From: Vibrio lentus
GTDB taxonomy: Bacteria; Pseudomonadota; Gammaproteobacteria; Enterobacterales; Vibrionaceae
Assembly (NCBI RefSeq): GCF_030409755.1
Contig: NZ_JAUFQE010000002.1
Location: 3,100,001 to 3,164,000, forward strand
Length of the DNA: 64,000 nt
Direction: 5' to 3'
Below the pieces are notes generated by a model. That model was not told where the DNA came from, ran no database searches, and saw nothing but the letters and a program-made list of their open reading frames with translations. Of the stretch, positions 36,704-45,707 are shown one piece after another (the first letter of the stretch is position 1; every line of letters starts with the position of its first letter). A program made the translations under genes and the position numbers.

Positions 36704-37309
36704 CTATTTATCAGTGTATTGAGTAGGTGAATGCTCAATGTAATCCATGATTTCTTGTTGTTTTTCGGTACTGAATTTAAGTGCTTCGGCTGTGATCTGT
36801 ATTGAGTGCGCCATGGAAGAGATGTTATGGGTCGCTTTCACCAAGGTTTGCTGCATGGGTTTGAGGATAAGTAGGTAGATAGCCGTTAACGCGATAATAA
36901 TGACCGCGATCACCGCCGCCAACGCAATAATGATTTTAGTTTGGATATCATCTAGCAGTAGTTGACTGGTTTTCTTAAAGGCGAGTCGAGAATTGTCTAA
37001 GGCTTGCGGCAGTTGGTTGAGGGATGTTTTGGTTGAACTGGCGAGCTTATTAATGCTCTCAACGGTTTGGTTCAAGGCTTGCTGCTGGTCATCGCTGAGG
37101 TTGGGGTTGTTGACGATGGCTTGCAACGATTGTGATATCACCTCGAGAGATTCGCTTGCCTCCTGAGCATACTTCTCCATGCCGTCGAGATCTAAGGTCA
37201 TATCAACATTGACTAGAGCAGCCTCGGTCTTGGGCTTTTCCGCTTCAGATGCTACACCGGAAAATGAGATCAATATAAGTGCGATGGTCGCCAAGGTTTT
37301 TTTCCACAT
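36704..37309 (-). CDS. Secreted/membrane coiled-coil protein of unknown function
   Basis: I recognise no family for this 201-residue protein. It has a cleavable-looking signal peptide (residues 1-21, ending GVASEA), a helical, Asn/Gln/Ser-rich region (about 40-125; repeated SLEVISQSLQAI, QQALNQTVESINKL heptads) and one strong membrane helix (about 130-152; IIIALAAVIAVIIIALTAIY), then a cytoplasmic helical tail (about 155-200). The layout resembles a chemoreceptor-like periplasmic helical domain without a signalling domain. SD AAGGA lies six bases upstream. It is inserted between spf and engB, which adjoin in E. coli. Confidence 0.7.
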   Translation of the reverse strand: MWKKTLATIALILISFSGVASEAEKPKTEAALVNVDMTLDLDGMEKYAQEASESLEVISQSLQAIVNNPNLSDDQQQALNQTVESINKLASSTKTSLNQLPQALDNSRLAFKKTSQLLLDDIQTKIIIALAAVIAVIIIALTAIYLLILKPMQQTLVKATHNISSMAHSIQITAEALKFSTEKQQEIMDYIEHSPTQYTDK

Positions 37310-37436
37310 GAGTATTCCTTTCTCACTGTTCTGTTTGTCAAAGGTTGTCTTTTAGTATGGTTCACTTCTCTCTCTTCTAACTGATTAATATTGTCTTTAA
37401 CTCTCAAGATCTAGGTTTAACTCACTCATTTGTGGG

Positions 37437-37470
37437 TAAAAAATACCCCACCTATAAAAGGCAGGGTATT
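37437..37470 (-). terminator. Terminator of engB
   Basis: On the minus strand AATACCCTGCC/GGTGGGGTATT pairs over 11 bp with two G-U pairs, followed by T6. Confidence 0.75.
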
Positions 37471-37538
37471 GATAAGGCTAAATCACTGGTTGTCAGTGCT
37501 TTAACCTCTAATTATAGATAATGCTCTATATAGAGGAA

Positions 37539-38198
37539 CTACTCTGAGTCGTTGTGCTCTTCGTCAGCTAATTCATCAAGGATTTGATCGGCAAATACCG
37601 GAGCAAACCACTCATCCATCTTGGCACGTAGCTGGTCAACGCCGATGCCCTTCATTGAAGAGAAGACATCAACCGCAACATCACCACCGAAAGATTTCGC
37701 ATCGTTACGGATTTTCAGTAGTTGTGCTTTACGCGCGCCACTTTTCAGTTTGTCTGCTTTTGTTAACAAAACCTGTACTGGGATGCGGCTATCGATAGCC
37801 CAGTAGATCATTTGTTGGTCAAGGTCCTTCATTGGGTGACGGATATCCATCAATACCACTAAACCTTTTAGGCTTTCGCGTCGTTGTAGGTATTCACCTA
37901 GCGACTTCTGCCATTTTTTCTTCATCTCAAGCGGTACTTGAGCGAAGCCATATCCAGGCAAATCGACAATATGACAGCCGTCGGTAACCTTAAATAGGTT
38001 AATTAGCTGAGTTCGACCTGGGGTTTTACTGGTTTTCGCCAAGCTTTTTTGGTTTGTAACGCGGTTTAGTGCGCTAGATTTACCAGCATTGGAGCGTCCT
38101 GCAAACGCAATTTCGATCCCTTCGTCTTCTGGTAAGTGACGAATATCAGGTGCACTGGTAATGAAATGCGTGTTTTGATAATGAATTTTTACGCTCAC
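37539..38198 (-). CDS. engB: Ribosome biogenesis GTPase EngB (YihA/YsxC)
   Basis: EngB is an essential GTPase for 50S subunit assembly. The 219-residue protein has G1 [16 protein letters not shown]2-region [10 protein letters not shown]3 DLPGYGFA and G4 LLTKADK, and an acidic C-terminus ([12 protein letters not shown]). The start is a GTG at 38198, giving [11 protein letters not shown] as in E. coli, with GGAG six bases upstream; the longer frame would run into the cytochrome c4 promoter and lacks homologous sequence. It is divergent from the cytochrome gene. Confidence 0.95.
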   Translation of the reverse strand: MSVKIHYQNTHFITSAPDIRHLPEDEGIEIAFAGRSNAGKSSALNRVTNQKSLAKTSKTPGRTQLINLFKVTDGCHIVDLPGYGFAQVPLEMKKKWQKSLGEYLQRRESLKGLVVLMDIRHPMKDLDQQMIYWAIDSRIPVQVLLTKADKLKSGARKAQLLKIRNDAKSFGGDVAVDVFSSMKGIGVDQLRAKMDEWFAPVFADQILDELADEEHNDSE

Positions 38199-38346
38199 TG
38201 TTAACTCCATCTCGACTTTGTGTAGTCGATTGATTACTTTTTTGTGAATTTGTGTAAAATAACCGTGCTCGGCATAAGGTCGCCTATTGTACCATGAGTG
38301 GCAACATAGAGTGGTACTGGAAGCTTGATAATTATAATGGAATGTC

Positions 38347-38964
38347 ATGAAGAAATTAGCGCTAATTTTGAGTCTTTTAGCCAGCTGCTCAGTATGGGCT
38401 CAAGGTAGTATTGAAGCTGGTAAAGCCAAATCACAAACATGTGTTGCCTGCCACGGTGCTGACGGCAACAGTCTGATCACGCAGTACCCTAAACTGGCTG
38501 GTCAACATGAGAAGTATCTAGAGAAGCAGTTAAAAGAGCTTAAGCTAGGTATGACGAGTGGTGGTAAGCAAGGTCGTAATGAACCTGTAATGGGTGCAAT
38601 GGCGATGTCTTTATCTGAAGAAGATATGGCTGACCTAGCGGCATACTACGCATCTCTACCTATCTCGAACAACTCTACACCTGAAAATGTTGTAGATGAA
38701 GGTAAGGTTCTTTACACCGCTGGTAACGCAGAACGTGGCGTAACGGCGTGTATTGCTTGTCACGGTCCACGTGGTAACGGTACCGAGCTTTCTGGTTTCC
38801 CTAAGATTTCAGGCCAACACGCAGATTACATCAAGGCTCAACTTGAGAAATTCCGCGATGGTAGCCGTAATAACGACATGAATGCGATGATGCGTGATGT
38901 AGCTAAAAAGTTAACAGACGCAGATATTGATACCTTATCGAAGTACGTTGGTGGTTTACACTAA
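38347..38964 (+). CDS. Dihaem cytochrome c4
   Basis: Cytochrome c4 is a periplasmic or membrane-associated dihaem electron carrier that can feed cbb3 or other terminal oxidases. The 205-residue precursor has a signal peptide (about 1-19, ending VWAQG) and two class I cytochrome domains with haem-attachment motifs C32-V-A-C-H36 and C135-I-A-C-H139. Met-rich segments ([16 protein letters not shown]) supply the sixth ligands. The internal duplication and [28 protein letters not shown] pairing are typical. In many gammaproteobacteria it lies next to engB and polA, as here. Confidence 0.94.
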   Translation: MKKLALILSLLASCSVWAQGSIEAGKAKSQTCVACHGADGNSLITQYPKLAGQHEKYLEKQLKELKLGMTSGGKQGRNEPVMGAMAMSLSEEDMADLAAYYASLPISNNSTPENVVDEGKVLYTAGNAERGVTACIACHGPRGNGTELSGFPKISGQHADYIKAQLEKFRDGSRNNDMNAMMRDVAKKLTDADIDTLSKYVGGLH

Positions 38965-39025
38965 TATGTCGGTTTCTTGTTCTTAGCCAGAACAAAGAAA
39001 TGTACGTTCGAGCAAAATTGAAGAG

Positions 39026-39058
39026 ACGCCCCAATCAGCAATGGTTGGGGCGTTTTCT
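39026..39058 (+). terminator. Terminator of the cytochrome c4 gene
   Basis: ACGCCCCAA/TTGGGGCGT is a 9-bp stem, extended inward by weaker pairs, and is followed by TTTCTTTTG. Confidence 0.88.
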
Positions 39059-39179
39059 TTTGTATTGATTTTATTTATGCGTTTTCAGCTCATGTCTAAT
39101 TTATCAATGTGTGATCGATTTGTGTACGAAAGTGTGAAGTCGCACTCTTGTAGTCTTTTTGTAACACGGTAAAGTAACC

Positions 39180-39436
39180 GCCATCAGCTAGGAGCTGACT
39201 TAGATATGGATGATCATCTAGTCTAACGGTATAGACAGAAACGGATCAGGCTAGGACAGCCCAGCAACAAGGTGTTAGAAAAGGATAGCCAAAACTCATC
39301 AGGACGATGAACAACAAATAAATTTGGCATGGAAAGCACCAATAACAAATGGAGATTTGTGTACCAAGTTGAGTATACAAATTTTGGCCGATATAGGCAG
39401 ATTTAGAGAGCGATAGGTTTTCCTATCGCTTTTTTT
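39180..39436 (+). ncRNA. csrC: CsrB/CsrC-family CsrA-sequestering small RNA
   Basis: RNAs of this family titrate the translational regulator CsrA. The roughly 257-nt region contains eight GGA motifs (39191, 39208, 39243, 39254, 39283, 39302, 39331, 39351). Several are displayed in hairpin loops: CAGCT-AGG-AGCTG, GGCT-AGGAC-AGCC, CATC-AGGAC-GATG and CAAAT-GGAG-ATTTG. It ends in a strong terminator (39409-39436) and has no open frame of interest. Its place between engB and yihI is exactly that of csrC in E. coli. The 5' end is estimated from a weak promoter (TTGTAG, 16 bp, TAAAGT). In V. cholerae three such RNAs act in quorum-sensing control. Confidence 0.88.
39409..39436 (+). terminator. Terminator of the csrC-like RNA
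   Basis: AGCGATAGG-TTTT-CCTATCGCT is a 9-bp perfect stem followed by T6. Confidence 0.93.
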
Positions 39437-39521
39437 ATTGATTTGATGAAAAAACACCCAATACCCCTCCACTATAAACTCAGTTTCTGGTATGTTTCGC
39501 ATCCCTGTTTAAGGATGTGCT

Positions 39522-40160
39522 ATGTATACTTGTCCCTTATGCCATCACCAAGGCGTGAATCACTATTTTGAAGACAAACGTAGAGCGTATCTACAATGTC
39601 AGCAATGTGAACTGGTATTTGTTAAACCTGAACAAAGGTTAGAAGCAAAAGAAGAAAAAGCACACTATGATCTCCATGAGAACGATCCTAGTGATGCGGG
39701 CTACCGCCGCTTTTTATCTCGCATCGCGGATCCCTTAACAGACAAAATTTCATCTAACTCACAAGGGTTGGATTTTGGTTGTGGCCCAGGCCCTACGCTA
39801 TCTATTATGTTAGAAGAAGCCGGACACACCATGGAGTTGTACGATATTTATTACCATCCAGAGACTTCTGTGTTGGAGAAAACGTATGACTTTATGACTG
39901 CTACCGAGGTGATAGAGCACCTTTATCACCCAGACAAAGTGTGGCAGCAATGGTTGAATTTAGTTAAACCCAAGGGCTGGATTGGTCTCATGACTAAGCT
40001 AGTAATAGACGTAGATGCGTTTGCTGGTTGGCACTATAAGAATGACCCGACACATGTCGTCTTCTTTAGTCGTCAAACATTCCAGTTTTTGGCCGAGCGG
40101 GATAAGCTCGAACTAGAATTTTTTGGAAGTGATGTAATTTTACTGAGGAAAGTGCAGTAA
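39522..40160 (+). CDS. Class I SAM-dependent methyltransferase with N-terminal zinc ribbon
   Basis: This 212-residue cytoplasmic protein starts with a zinc-ribbon pair, C4-P-L-C7 and C27-Q-Q-C30, followed by a Methyltransf_11/12-type Rossmann domain. The SAM-binding motif is LDFGCGPGPTLSIML (about 84-98), and the post-motif FMTATEVIEHLYHP acts as motif IV. The substrate is unknown. Its stop overlaps the yihI start (TAATG), so the two are co-translated, which may hint at a ribosome-related target. The preceding csrC-like RNA has its own terminator. Confidence 0.85.
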   Translation: MYTCPLCHHQGVNHYFEDKRRAYLQCQQCELVFVKPEQRLEAKEEKAHYDLHENDPSDAGYRRFLSRIADPLTDKISSNSQGLDFGCGPGPTLSIMLEEAGHTMELYDIYYHPETSVLEKTYDFMTATEVIEHLYHPDKVWQQWLNLVKPKGWIGLMTKLVIDVDAFAGWHYKNDPTHVVFFSRQTFQFLAERDKLELEFFGSDVILLRKVQ

Positions 40161-40720
40161 TGGGTCGTAGTAAGAAATCAAGAAAGCCGGGAGCACTTGG
40201 CGCTCCTGAACCTATGGTAACAAGAAACCGTAGTGAATCTGATGTTGAAGGTCGTGAACGCAAGCGTGTTAAAAAGCGCAAAGGTCTTAAATCTGGCAGC
40301 CGTCACTCAGATGGTAGTGAAGCGAGACAGCGTAAAGCTGCGCAAGATCGTGACCCTCGTTTAGGCAGCAAGAAAAAAATTCCGCTGATTGTTGAGCCAA
40401 CTAAGAAGCCGACGAAACAAGAGCGTAAGCTATCTAACGAACAAGAGTTAGAGATGCTTGAGAATGATGCTCAACTGAACACATTGTTAGATCGTATCGA
40501 AAATGGTGAAAACCTAGGTGCTGGTCTACAGAAGTTCGTTGATGAGAAACTTGATCGTATTGAACACCTAATGGGCCGTCTAGGTCTGCTAGAGCCAGAA
40601 GACGATGAAGAAGAGATCTTCGAAGAAGCACCTGTTGTCGCTAAGAAGAAGAAAGCAAGCTCTGACGAAGACTTGTTGTCTCAATTCGAAGATATCGATT
40701 TAGACAGCTTTAAAGGTTAA
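40160..40720 (+). CDS. yihI: Der GTPase-activating protein YihI
   Basis: YihI stimulates the GTPase Der (EngA) and so modulates 50S ribosome assembly. The 186-residue protein has the expected highly basic, disordered N-terminus (GRSKKSRKPGALGAPEPMVT, then RERKRVKKRKGLKSGSRHS), a central conserved block (LSNEQELEMLENDAQLNTLL, LDRIEHLMGRLGL) and an acidic tail (EDDEEEIFEEAP). Translation is coupled to the upstream methyltransferase by a 1-nt overlap, and a DUF2489 gene starts 6 nt downstream. Confidence 0.94.
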   Translation: MGRSKKSRKPGALGAPEPMVTRNRSESDVEGRERKRVKKRKGLKSGSRHSDGSEARQRKAAQDRDPRLGSKKKIPLIVEPTKKPTKQERKLSNEQELEMLENDAQLNTLLDRIENGENLGAGLQKFVDEKLDRIEHLMGRLGLLEPEDDEEEIFEEAPVVAKKKKASSDEDLLSQFEDIDLDSFKG

Positions 40721-40726
40721 GACGAA

Positions 40727-41215
40727 ATGAATGTAACCTTATTAGCAATTGCTGGTGGAATTATCATTCTCGGCTTGGGCTCTTATGCAGGTTACCTTCT
40801 ACTTCAAGTGAAGAAGCAGACGGAGTTGCAAAAGCAGCATCAAGCACTTGCCATTGAAAAACGTAACGCAACGATTTACGACAACGTAAATACCTTGTGT
40901 TTAGCGGGCATTCAAGGCCAGTGTGATTTACCTGAGATCAGTATCCGAGTGTGTATCATTATGGATAATGTTCAAGGTGATGAGCGTGTCGATTTTGATT
41001 CTGAATATCCTGCTCTTTCTGAGTTGTACCATATCGTTAAAGATATGGCGCGCGGAGACGGAAGGCAGGAACTGACCAAGAAAGAACGCATGCAGCAGAA
41101 TCTCACACGCCATAAGGCAGAGACTCGCTTGAATGATGCGGTTATCGAAGATTTGAAAAGGTTGCAGGAGAAGGTTAAGCCTCTCAACAATCAAATCAAT
41201 ATTCAGATGATCTAG
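40727..41215 (+). CDS. DUF2489-like membrane-anchored protein
   Basis: This 162-residue protein has one N-terminal membrane helix (residues 5-25, LLAIAGGIIILGLGSYAGYL) followed by a cytoplasmic, mostly helical domain with C57 and C65 (NTLCLAGIQGQCDLPEISIR). I associate it with the DUF2489 family, which is commonly found next to yihI; its function is unknown. It follows yihI by 6 nt and is therefore the last gene of the methyltransferase-yihI-DUF2489 operon. The family call is from memory. Confidence 0.8.
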   Translation: MNVTLLAIAGGIIILGLGSYAGYLLLQVKKQTELQKQHQALAIEKRNATIYDNVNTLCLAGIQGQCDLPEISIRVCIIMDNVQGDERVDFDSEYPALSELYHIVKDMARGDGRQELTKKERMQQNLTRHKAETRLNDAVIEDLKRLQEKVKPLNNQINIQMI

Positions 41216-41513
41216 TCACTGAGACTTTTAATATAGAGGCTTGTTTAATACAGGGTGTTCTTAAGACACGCTGTTCTTAATGCACCTTATCTTTATAGAT
41301 AGTGTTAAATGAGCCTTCTTACCTTTTGCACCTTTTTATTTCGGTGCATTGTTAGTGATCAAGCTAGCAGTTCTGAGTTTTTATCTGAAAAAAAGATTTT
41401 GTCTTGAAACGTCCTTACAAGTCGTGTGGCAAAATAACCCGTCTATATTTTAATGTATGTAAAATGATTTGAGAGACCTTAGGTTCTCGCGGATCTAAAT
41501 TGGAATTACCGCT
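41216..41513 (+). other. Intergenic region upstream of hemN
   Basis: These 298 bp contain no open frame that I can support. There is a 22-bp inverted repeat, TGCACC-N10-GGTGCA (41327-41348), whose spacing does not fit an NtrC box, and a repeated TGTTCTTAA in the first 60 bp. I looked for an FNR site (TTGAT-N4-ATCAA), as would be expected for an anaerobic gene, and saw none. Confidence 0.5.
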
Positions 41514-42905
41514 ATGTCGAGCAAGCCAGTAACAACGAATCAGCAAATCGTTTGGGATCAAGAAATCTTAAACAAGTATAACTATTCGGGACCTCGTTAC
41601 ACTTCATACCCAACCGCGTTGGAGTTTCATGAAGCGTTTACCGTCGCTGATTACGACATGGCGTGTACTCAGTACCCAGAGCGTCCTCTCTCTCTTTACG
41701 TACATATCCCGTTCTGTCACAAGCTTTGTTACTACTGTGGTTGTAACAAGGTCATTACTCGTCACTCGCATAAAGCCGATGAGTACTTGGATGTGATCGA
41801 ACATGAGATTCGTCAGCGTGCTTCTTTACTGAATGGCCGCGAAGTGACTCAACTTCACTTCGGTGGTGGTACGCCAACATTCTTAACTAAAGCTCAAATT
41901 ACCCGTTTGATGCTGATCCTACGTGATGAGTTTAACTTTACGGCTGATGCTGAAATCAGTATCGAAGTTGACCCACGTGAAATCGAATTAGATGTCCTTG
42001 ATCACCTGCGTAGCGAAGGCTTTAACCGCCTGAGTATTGGTGTCCAAGACTTCAACAAAGAAGTGCAAAAGCTGGTTAACCGTGAGCAAGATGAAGAGTT
42101 CATCATCGCGATGGTTCAGCGTGCCAAAGAGCTGGGTTTCCGTTCAACCAACCTAGACTTGATCTACGGCCTACCAAAGCAGACTCAAGCGTTGTTCGCG
42201 GAAACATTGAAGCAAGTACTTGAGATGAAACCGGGTCGTTTATCGGTATTTAACTACGCACACATGCCGCAACTGTTTGCTGCGCAGCGTAAGATTAAAG
42301 ATGAAGACCTGCCTGAGCCGAAAGAGAAGATGGCTATCCTACAAGATACCATTGAGACTTTAACGGGCGCGGGCTACCAGTTCATTGGTATGGATCACTT
42401 TGCTTTACCTGAAGACGAGCTAGCAGTTGCACAACGTGAAGGTATTCTGCATCGTAACTTCCAAGGCTACACGACCCAAGGTGAAGCTGACCTAATTGGT
42501 TTCGGTGTTTCTGCTATCTCAATGGTCGGTGATGCTTATGCACAAAACCAGAAAGAGCTGAAGAAGTACTACGCACAAGTTAACGACCTGCGTCATGCAC
42601 TTTGGAAAGGCGTTGCTCTAGACAGTGACGACCTTCTACGTCGTGAAGTGATCAAACAGCTGATTTGTAACTTCAAGCTTGATAAAACGATGATTGAATC
42701 TGAGTTCTCGGTTAACTTTAATCGTTACTTCAAAGAAGACCTAGGGCTGCTGAAAACCTTCATCAACGATGAGTTGGTTGAAGTTGACGATAAAGAAATC
42801 CGCGTGACTCTACGTGGTCGCTTGTTGATTCGTAATATCTGTATGTGTTTCGATAAATACCTACGTGCGAAAGCTCGCCAACAGCAGTTCTCTCGCGTTA
42901 TCTAA
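41514..42905 (+). CDS. hemN: Oxygen-independent coproporphyrinogen III oxidase
   Basis: HemN is a radical-SAM enzyme that makes protoporphyrinogen IX without oxygen. The 463-residue protein has the cluster motif C68-HKL-C72-YY-C75-G-C77, in which the fourth Cys is the conserved extra residue of HemN. It also has the SAM-binding GGGTPTFL and the HemN-specific start RYTSYPTALEF. The C-terminal HemN domain ends in FDKYLRAKARQQQFSRVI. Of the radical-SAM HemN-like paralogues (HemW), this one is the true HemN by length and termini. It is in the same relative position (after yihI) as in E. coli. Confidence 0.96.
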   Translation: MSSKPVTTNQQIVWDQEILNKYNYSGPRYTSYPTALEFHEAFTVADYDMACTQYPERPLSLYVHIPFCHKLCYYCGCNKVITRHSHKADEYLDVIEHEIRQRASLLNGREVTQLHFGGGTPTFLTKAQITRLMLILRDEFNFTADAEISIEVDPREIELDVLDHLRSEGFNRLSIGVQDFNKEVQKLVNREQDEEFIIAMVQRAKELGFRSTNLDLIYGLPKQTQALFAETLKQVLEMKPGRLSVFNYAHMPQLFAAQRKIKDEDLPEPKEKMAILQDTIETLTGAGYQFIGMDHFALPEDELAVAQREGILHRNFQGYTTQGEADLIGFGVSAISMVGDAYAQNQKELKKYYAQVNDLRHALWKGVALDSDDLLRREVIKQLICNFKLDKTMIESEFSVNFNRYFKEDLGLLKTFINDELVEVDDKEIRVTLRGRLLIRNICMCFDKYLRAKARQQQFSRVI

Positions 42906-42930
42906 TCGCTCGATTGAGAATAGAAACATA

Positions 42931-42959
42931 AAAAATGCCAGCATCATGCTGGCATTTTT
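42931..42959. terminator. Bidirectional terminator between hemN and the GGDEF/EAL gene
   Basis: AAAAATGCCAGC/GCTGGCATTTTT is a 12-bp perfect stem with loop ATCAT. Confidence 0.92.
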
Positions 42960-42999
42960 GTATCTGTGTATTGCTGCTCTAAGACTGTCTACAACCCGG

Positions 43000-45600
43000 C
43001 TAGGTAGCGCTCTCTTTGATGCTTTGTTTACTTTTGGTATTTTGTTGAGCGTTGGCATTCTTTTGAACATTGATGAGATCAGTTGGCCACTGCTCAAACG
43101 GAACAGGACGGCTGTATAAGAAGCCTTGTGCCAGTGGGCATTGCAGTTGTTTGAGCAAATCAGCCTGCTGTTGAGTTTCCACACCTTCCGCAACTAAGTT
43201 CACCTTAAAGCCTTTGGTTATGTTGACGATAGCCGCAACGATTGAGCTGTCTAAGCTTTCTTGTTCGAGCTTACAGACGAAGCTTCGATCAATTTTAAGA
43301 CAATCAAATGGCAGCTTCTGCAGGTAGGCAAGCGATGAATAACCGGTGCCAAAGTCGTCAATTGCAATCGAAATCCCCAGCGCTTTGAGTGTCAGCATGT
43401 TATCGATGATGGTTGGGTCATTGTCGACGATGCGTGACTCCGTGATCTCCAATGTCAGGTTTTGGGCGGGTAACTTGGTATCACGCAGCGTGTTTTTAAC
43501 CAACTCAATAAATCCGCTTTCACTCAGTTGGTCGACAGACAAGTTAACGTGAATAGAGAAGTCTTCACTCCATTTTCCTGATTCGATCGCGATGGCGGTA
43601 TCTCGACAAGACTTATGCAGAATTTGCTGACCAATATCGTAGATGAGCCCTGTTTCTTCCGCGAGTGGAATGAATTCCAACGGTGAGATAATGCCTTCAT
43701 CAGTGATCCAGCGGGCTAGGGCTTCAGCGCCGATTGTTGAGCCCGACTCTAGGTCGATAATAGGTTGGTAAAAGGGTTCGAATTGTTGCAGTTCGATCGC
43801 TTTGTTGAGGCGGGCTAGCATCTTGGTTCGGTGTCTAGAGGCCTTGCCCATTTCTGGACTGTAGATGCTGACACGCGCTTTATCTTGCTTGGCATTGCTC
43901 AGTGCAATACTGCTGTTGCGAAGCCATAAGGTAACGTCTTGGTCATTTGATACGTGAACGACACCAATCGATACCTTAATCACCACGTTTTCTGATTCCA
44001 TGGAAAATGGCGAAGCAAAGGTTTGGAGTAGTCGGTTAGCAAGCAGCTGAACGTCGTCGTCTTGAGTTACATTGGGTGCGTAGATCGCGAACTCATCGCC
44101 ACCAGTACGAGCCAACAAGTACTCCGTTGGCAGAATGCCGCGCAGTCGAGCGGCTGCGATGATCAGCAGTTGGTCACCATTGTAATGGCCAAGGCTATCA
44201 TTGATATCCCGGAAGCGATCGATACCAACCAAATAAAGCGTTCCTTCCTCTGTTTCGGTGCTTTTCTTTGCAGCATCAATAAAGCCTTCTCGGCTATACA
44301 ATTTGGTTAGTGAGTCATAGGTAAGCTGAGATTGTAATTGCTGGAAAGAGGCCTTTAAGTTGTTGGCCATCTCATTGAAGGCTGCTACTAGCATGCTGGT
44401 TTCGTAGATATTACCCGGTTTCGGCATGCTGTTATTCCAATCGCCATTGGCTAGGCGTTTTGCAGCGTCGGCGGTTGAGGTTATCGGTCGAATTACGCGA
44501 TTAAAGGCAATCAGCCCTGCGATGATGCCAATACAGCTGAGCGCGAGCCCAAGTAGCCAACTGTTTCTTTGATTTTCTGGTAGTTCACCGAGCAGGTTAG
44601 ACTCAGGGATCGACATGCCAATAAACCAAGTGATGCCATGCCCATCTTCAAAAGGTGTGAGCTGGTTGAAGTATCGTTGGTCATCGAGATTAAAACTGAA
44701 ACGTTGAACGGCCATGTTTTTAACCAAGTGAAACTGGTCAACGTAACTGGCACTCTTTTGTATGACTGGATTAGAACTTTCTGTTGCGAGGAGACGTTGG
44801 CCCTTGTGGGTTTTACCTGTTCCCCAAGACACGACGCTGCCGCCTTCTGAGTGAGCAACTAAACGTTGTTGCTGATCGATGATGTAGACAGAGGCATCGG
44901 TATTATTTTTCAAATCTCTCAAGAATGCGTTGAAGGTGTTGATCTTAATATCGCTGACAATGACCGCTTTAAATTCGTCGTTATCATAAATAGGCGCAAG
45001 TGCTGACAGGGTGATCTCTTGGCGTTCATCGGCATTGGCGTAAATGGGCGACCACACGGCTTTTTTCTGATTCGCAACTGGCGTATACCAAGGGCGCACT
45101 CGCGGGTCATACCCTGAGATGACAGAACGAATGTCTTCACTTATCTTGCTGCCACGGTAGATAACTAGCTGATCTTGAGTGCGGTCATCCTGCACCATCA
45201 AGGTATAACCATCGTTTGCTTCTTTACGAAACCCCACATAATTTCCGTCTTCAGAACCAAAACCAATCACATCAAGTTGCGGTACTACGGTGAAGTGATC
45301 GGAAAACTTATAAAGAATGTAATCTTGAACTTTGCTGAGGTTTCCAGCTTGGTAGAGGTGGTGGTAGCCAATGTTATGGCTGAGTGAGAGGTTGGCGTGA
45401 AACGGCTTTTCTAAAAAATCGGACAGGCTTTTATGAACATTGTCAGTGAGTGATGCTAGCTGACGTGCACTAATATCACTCACCATCTCTTTGTAGCTTT
45501 GTTTTTGAGTGAAAACCATTACGCCCATAGTGAACAGAAAAATCATCACGAATGGGAGAACCACCGCGGTTCTCAATGTAATTTGTGTTTTCAAAGACAT
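43000..45600 (-). CDS. dCACHE-HAMP-GGDEF-EAL c-di-GMP receptor
   Basis: This 866-residue inner-membrane protein is predicted to make and/or degrade c-di-GMP. It has an N-terminal helix (about residues 13-32), a large periplasmic dCACHE-like domain (about 35-335, with YDPRVRPWYTPVANQKK typical of CACHE), a second helix (about 345-367), HAMP (RPITSTADAAKRLANGDWNN), a GGDEF domain (G500-G-D-E-F504 intact) and an EAL domain (E626-A-L-A-R intact, with EITES, AIDDFGTGYSS and KIDRSF). Both catalytic centres look functional, so the net activity probably depends on ligand. It is transcribed towards hemN, and its 5' end lies close to glnG's 3' end. Confidence 0.93.
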   Translation of the reverse strand: MSLKTQITLRTAVVLPFVMIFLFTMGVMVFTQKQSYKEMVSDISARQLASLTDNVHKSLSDFLEKPFHANLSLSHNIGYHHLYQAGNLSKVQDYILYKFSDHFTVVPQLDVIGFGSEDGNYVGFRKEANDGYTLMVQDDRTQDQLVIYRGSKISEDIRSVISGYDPRVRPWYTPVANQKKAVWSPIYANADERQEITLSALAPIYDNDEFKAVIVSDIKINTFNAFLRDLKNNTDASVYIIDQQQRLVAHSEGGSVVSWGTGKTHKGQRLLATESSNPVIQKSASYVDQFHLVKNMAVQRFSFNLDDQRYFNQLTPFEDGHGITWFIGMSIPESNLLGELPENQRNSWLLGLALSCIGIIAGLIAFNRVIRPITSTADAAKRLANGDWNNSMPKPGNIYETSMLVAAFNEMANNLKASFQQLQSQLTYDSLTKLYSREGFIDAAKKSTETEEGTLYLVGIDRFRDINDSLGHYNGDQLLIIAAARLRGILPTEYLLARTGGDEFAIYAPNVTQDDDVQLLANRLLQTFASPFSMESENVVIKVSIGVVHVSNDQDVTLWLRNSSIALSNAKQDKARVSIYSPEMGKASRHRTKMLARLNKAIELQQFEPFYQPIIDLESGSTIGAEALARWITDEGIISPLEFIPLAEETGLIYDIGQQILHKSCRDTAIAIESGKWSEDFSIHVNLSVDQLSESGFIELVKNTLRDTKLPAQNLTLEITESRIVDNDPTIIDNMLTLKALGISIAIDDFGTGYSSLAYLQKLPFDCLKIDRSFVCKLEQESLDSSIVAAIVNITKGFKVNLVAEGVETQQQADLLKQLQCPLAQGFLYSRPVPFEQWPTDLINVQKNANAQQNTKSKQSIKESAT

Positions 45601-45707
45601 CTTTAGCTACAACTTTAGTGAATGGCATACCTTAATTGTACCGACACTAAGCAAACCAAGCGACCCTTTTTTGGTTAAAAAGTAGCTGCATCGAAAGTCA
45701 TATCAGG

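Noticed and set aside
41327..41348. TGCACC/GGTGCA repeat as an NtrC site before hemN
   Set aside because: The half-sites are separated by 10 bp instead of the NtrC spacing of about 5 bp, and there is no sigma-54 promoter nearby.
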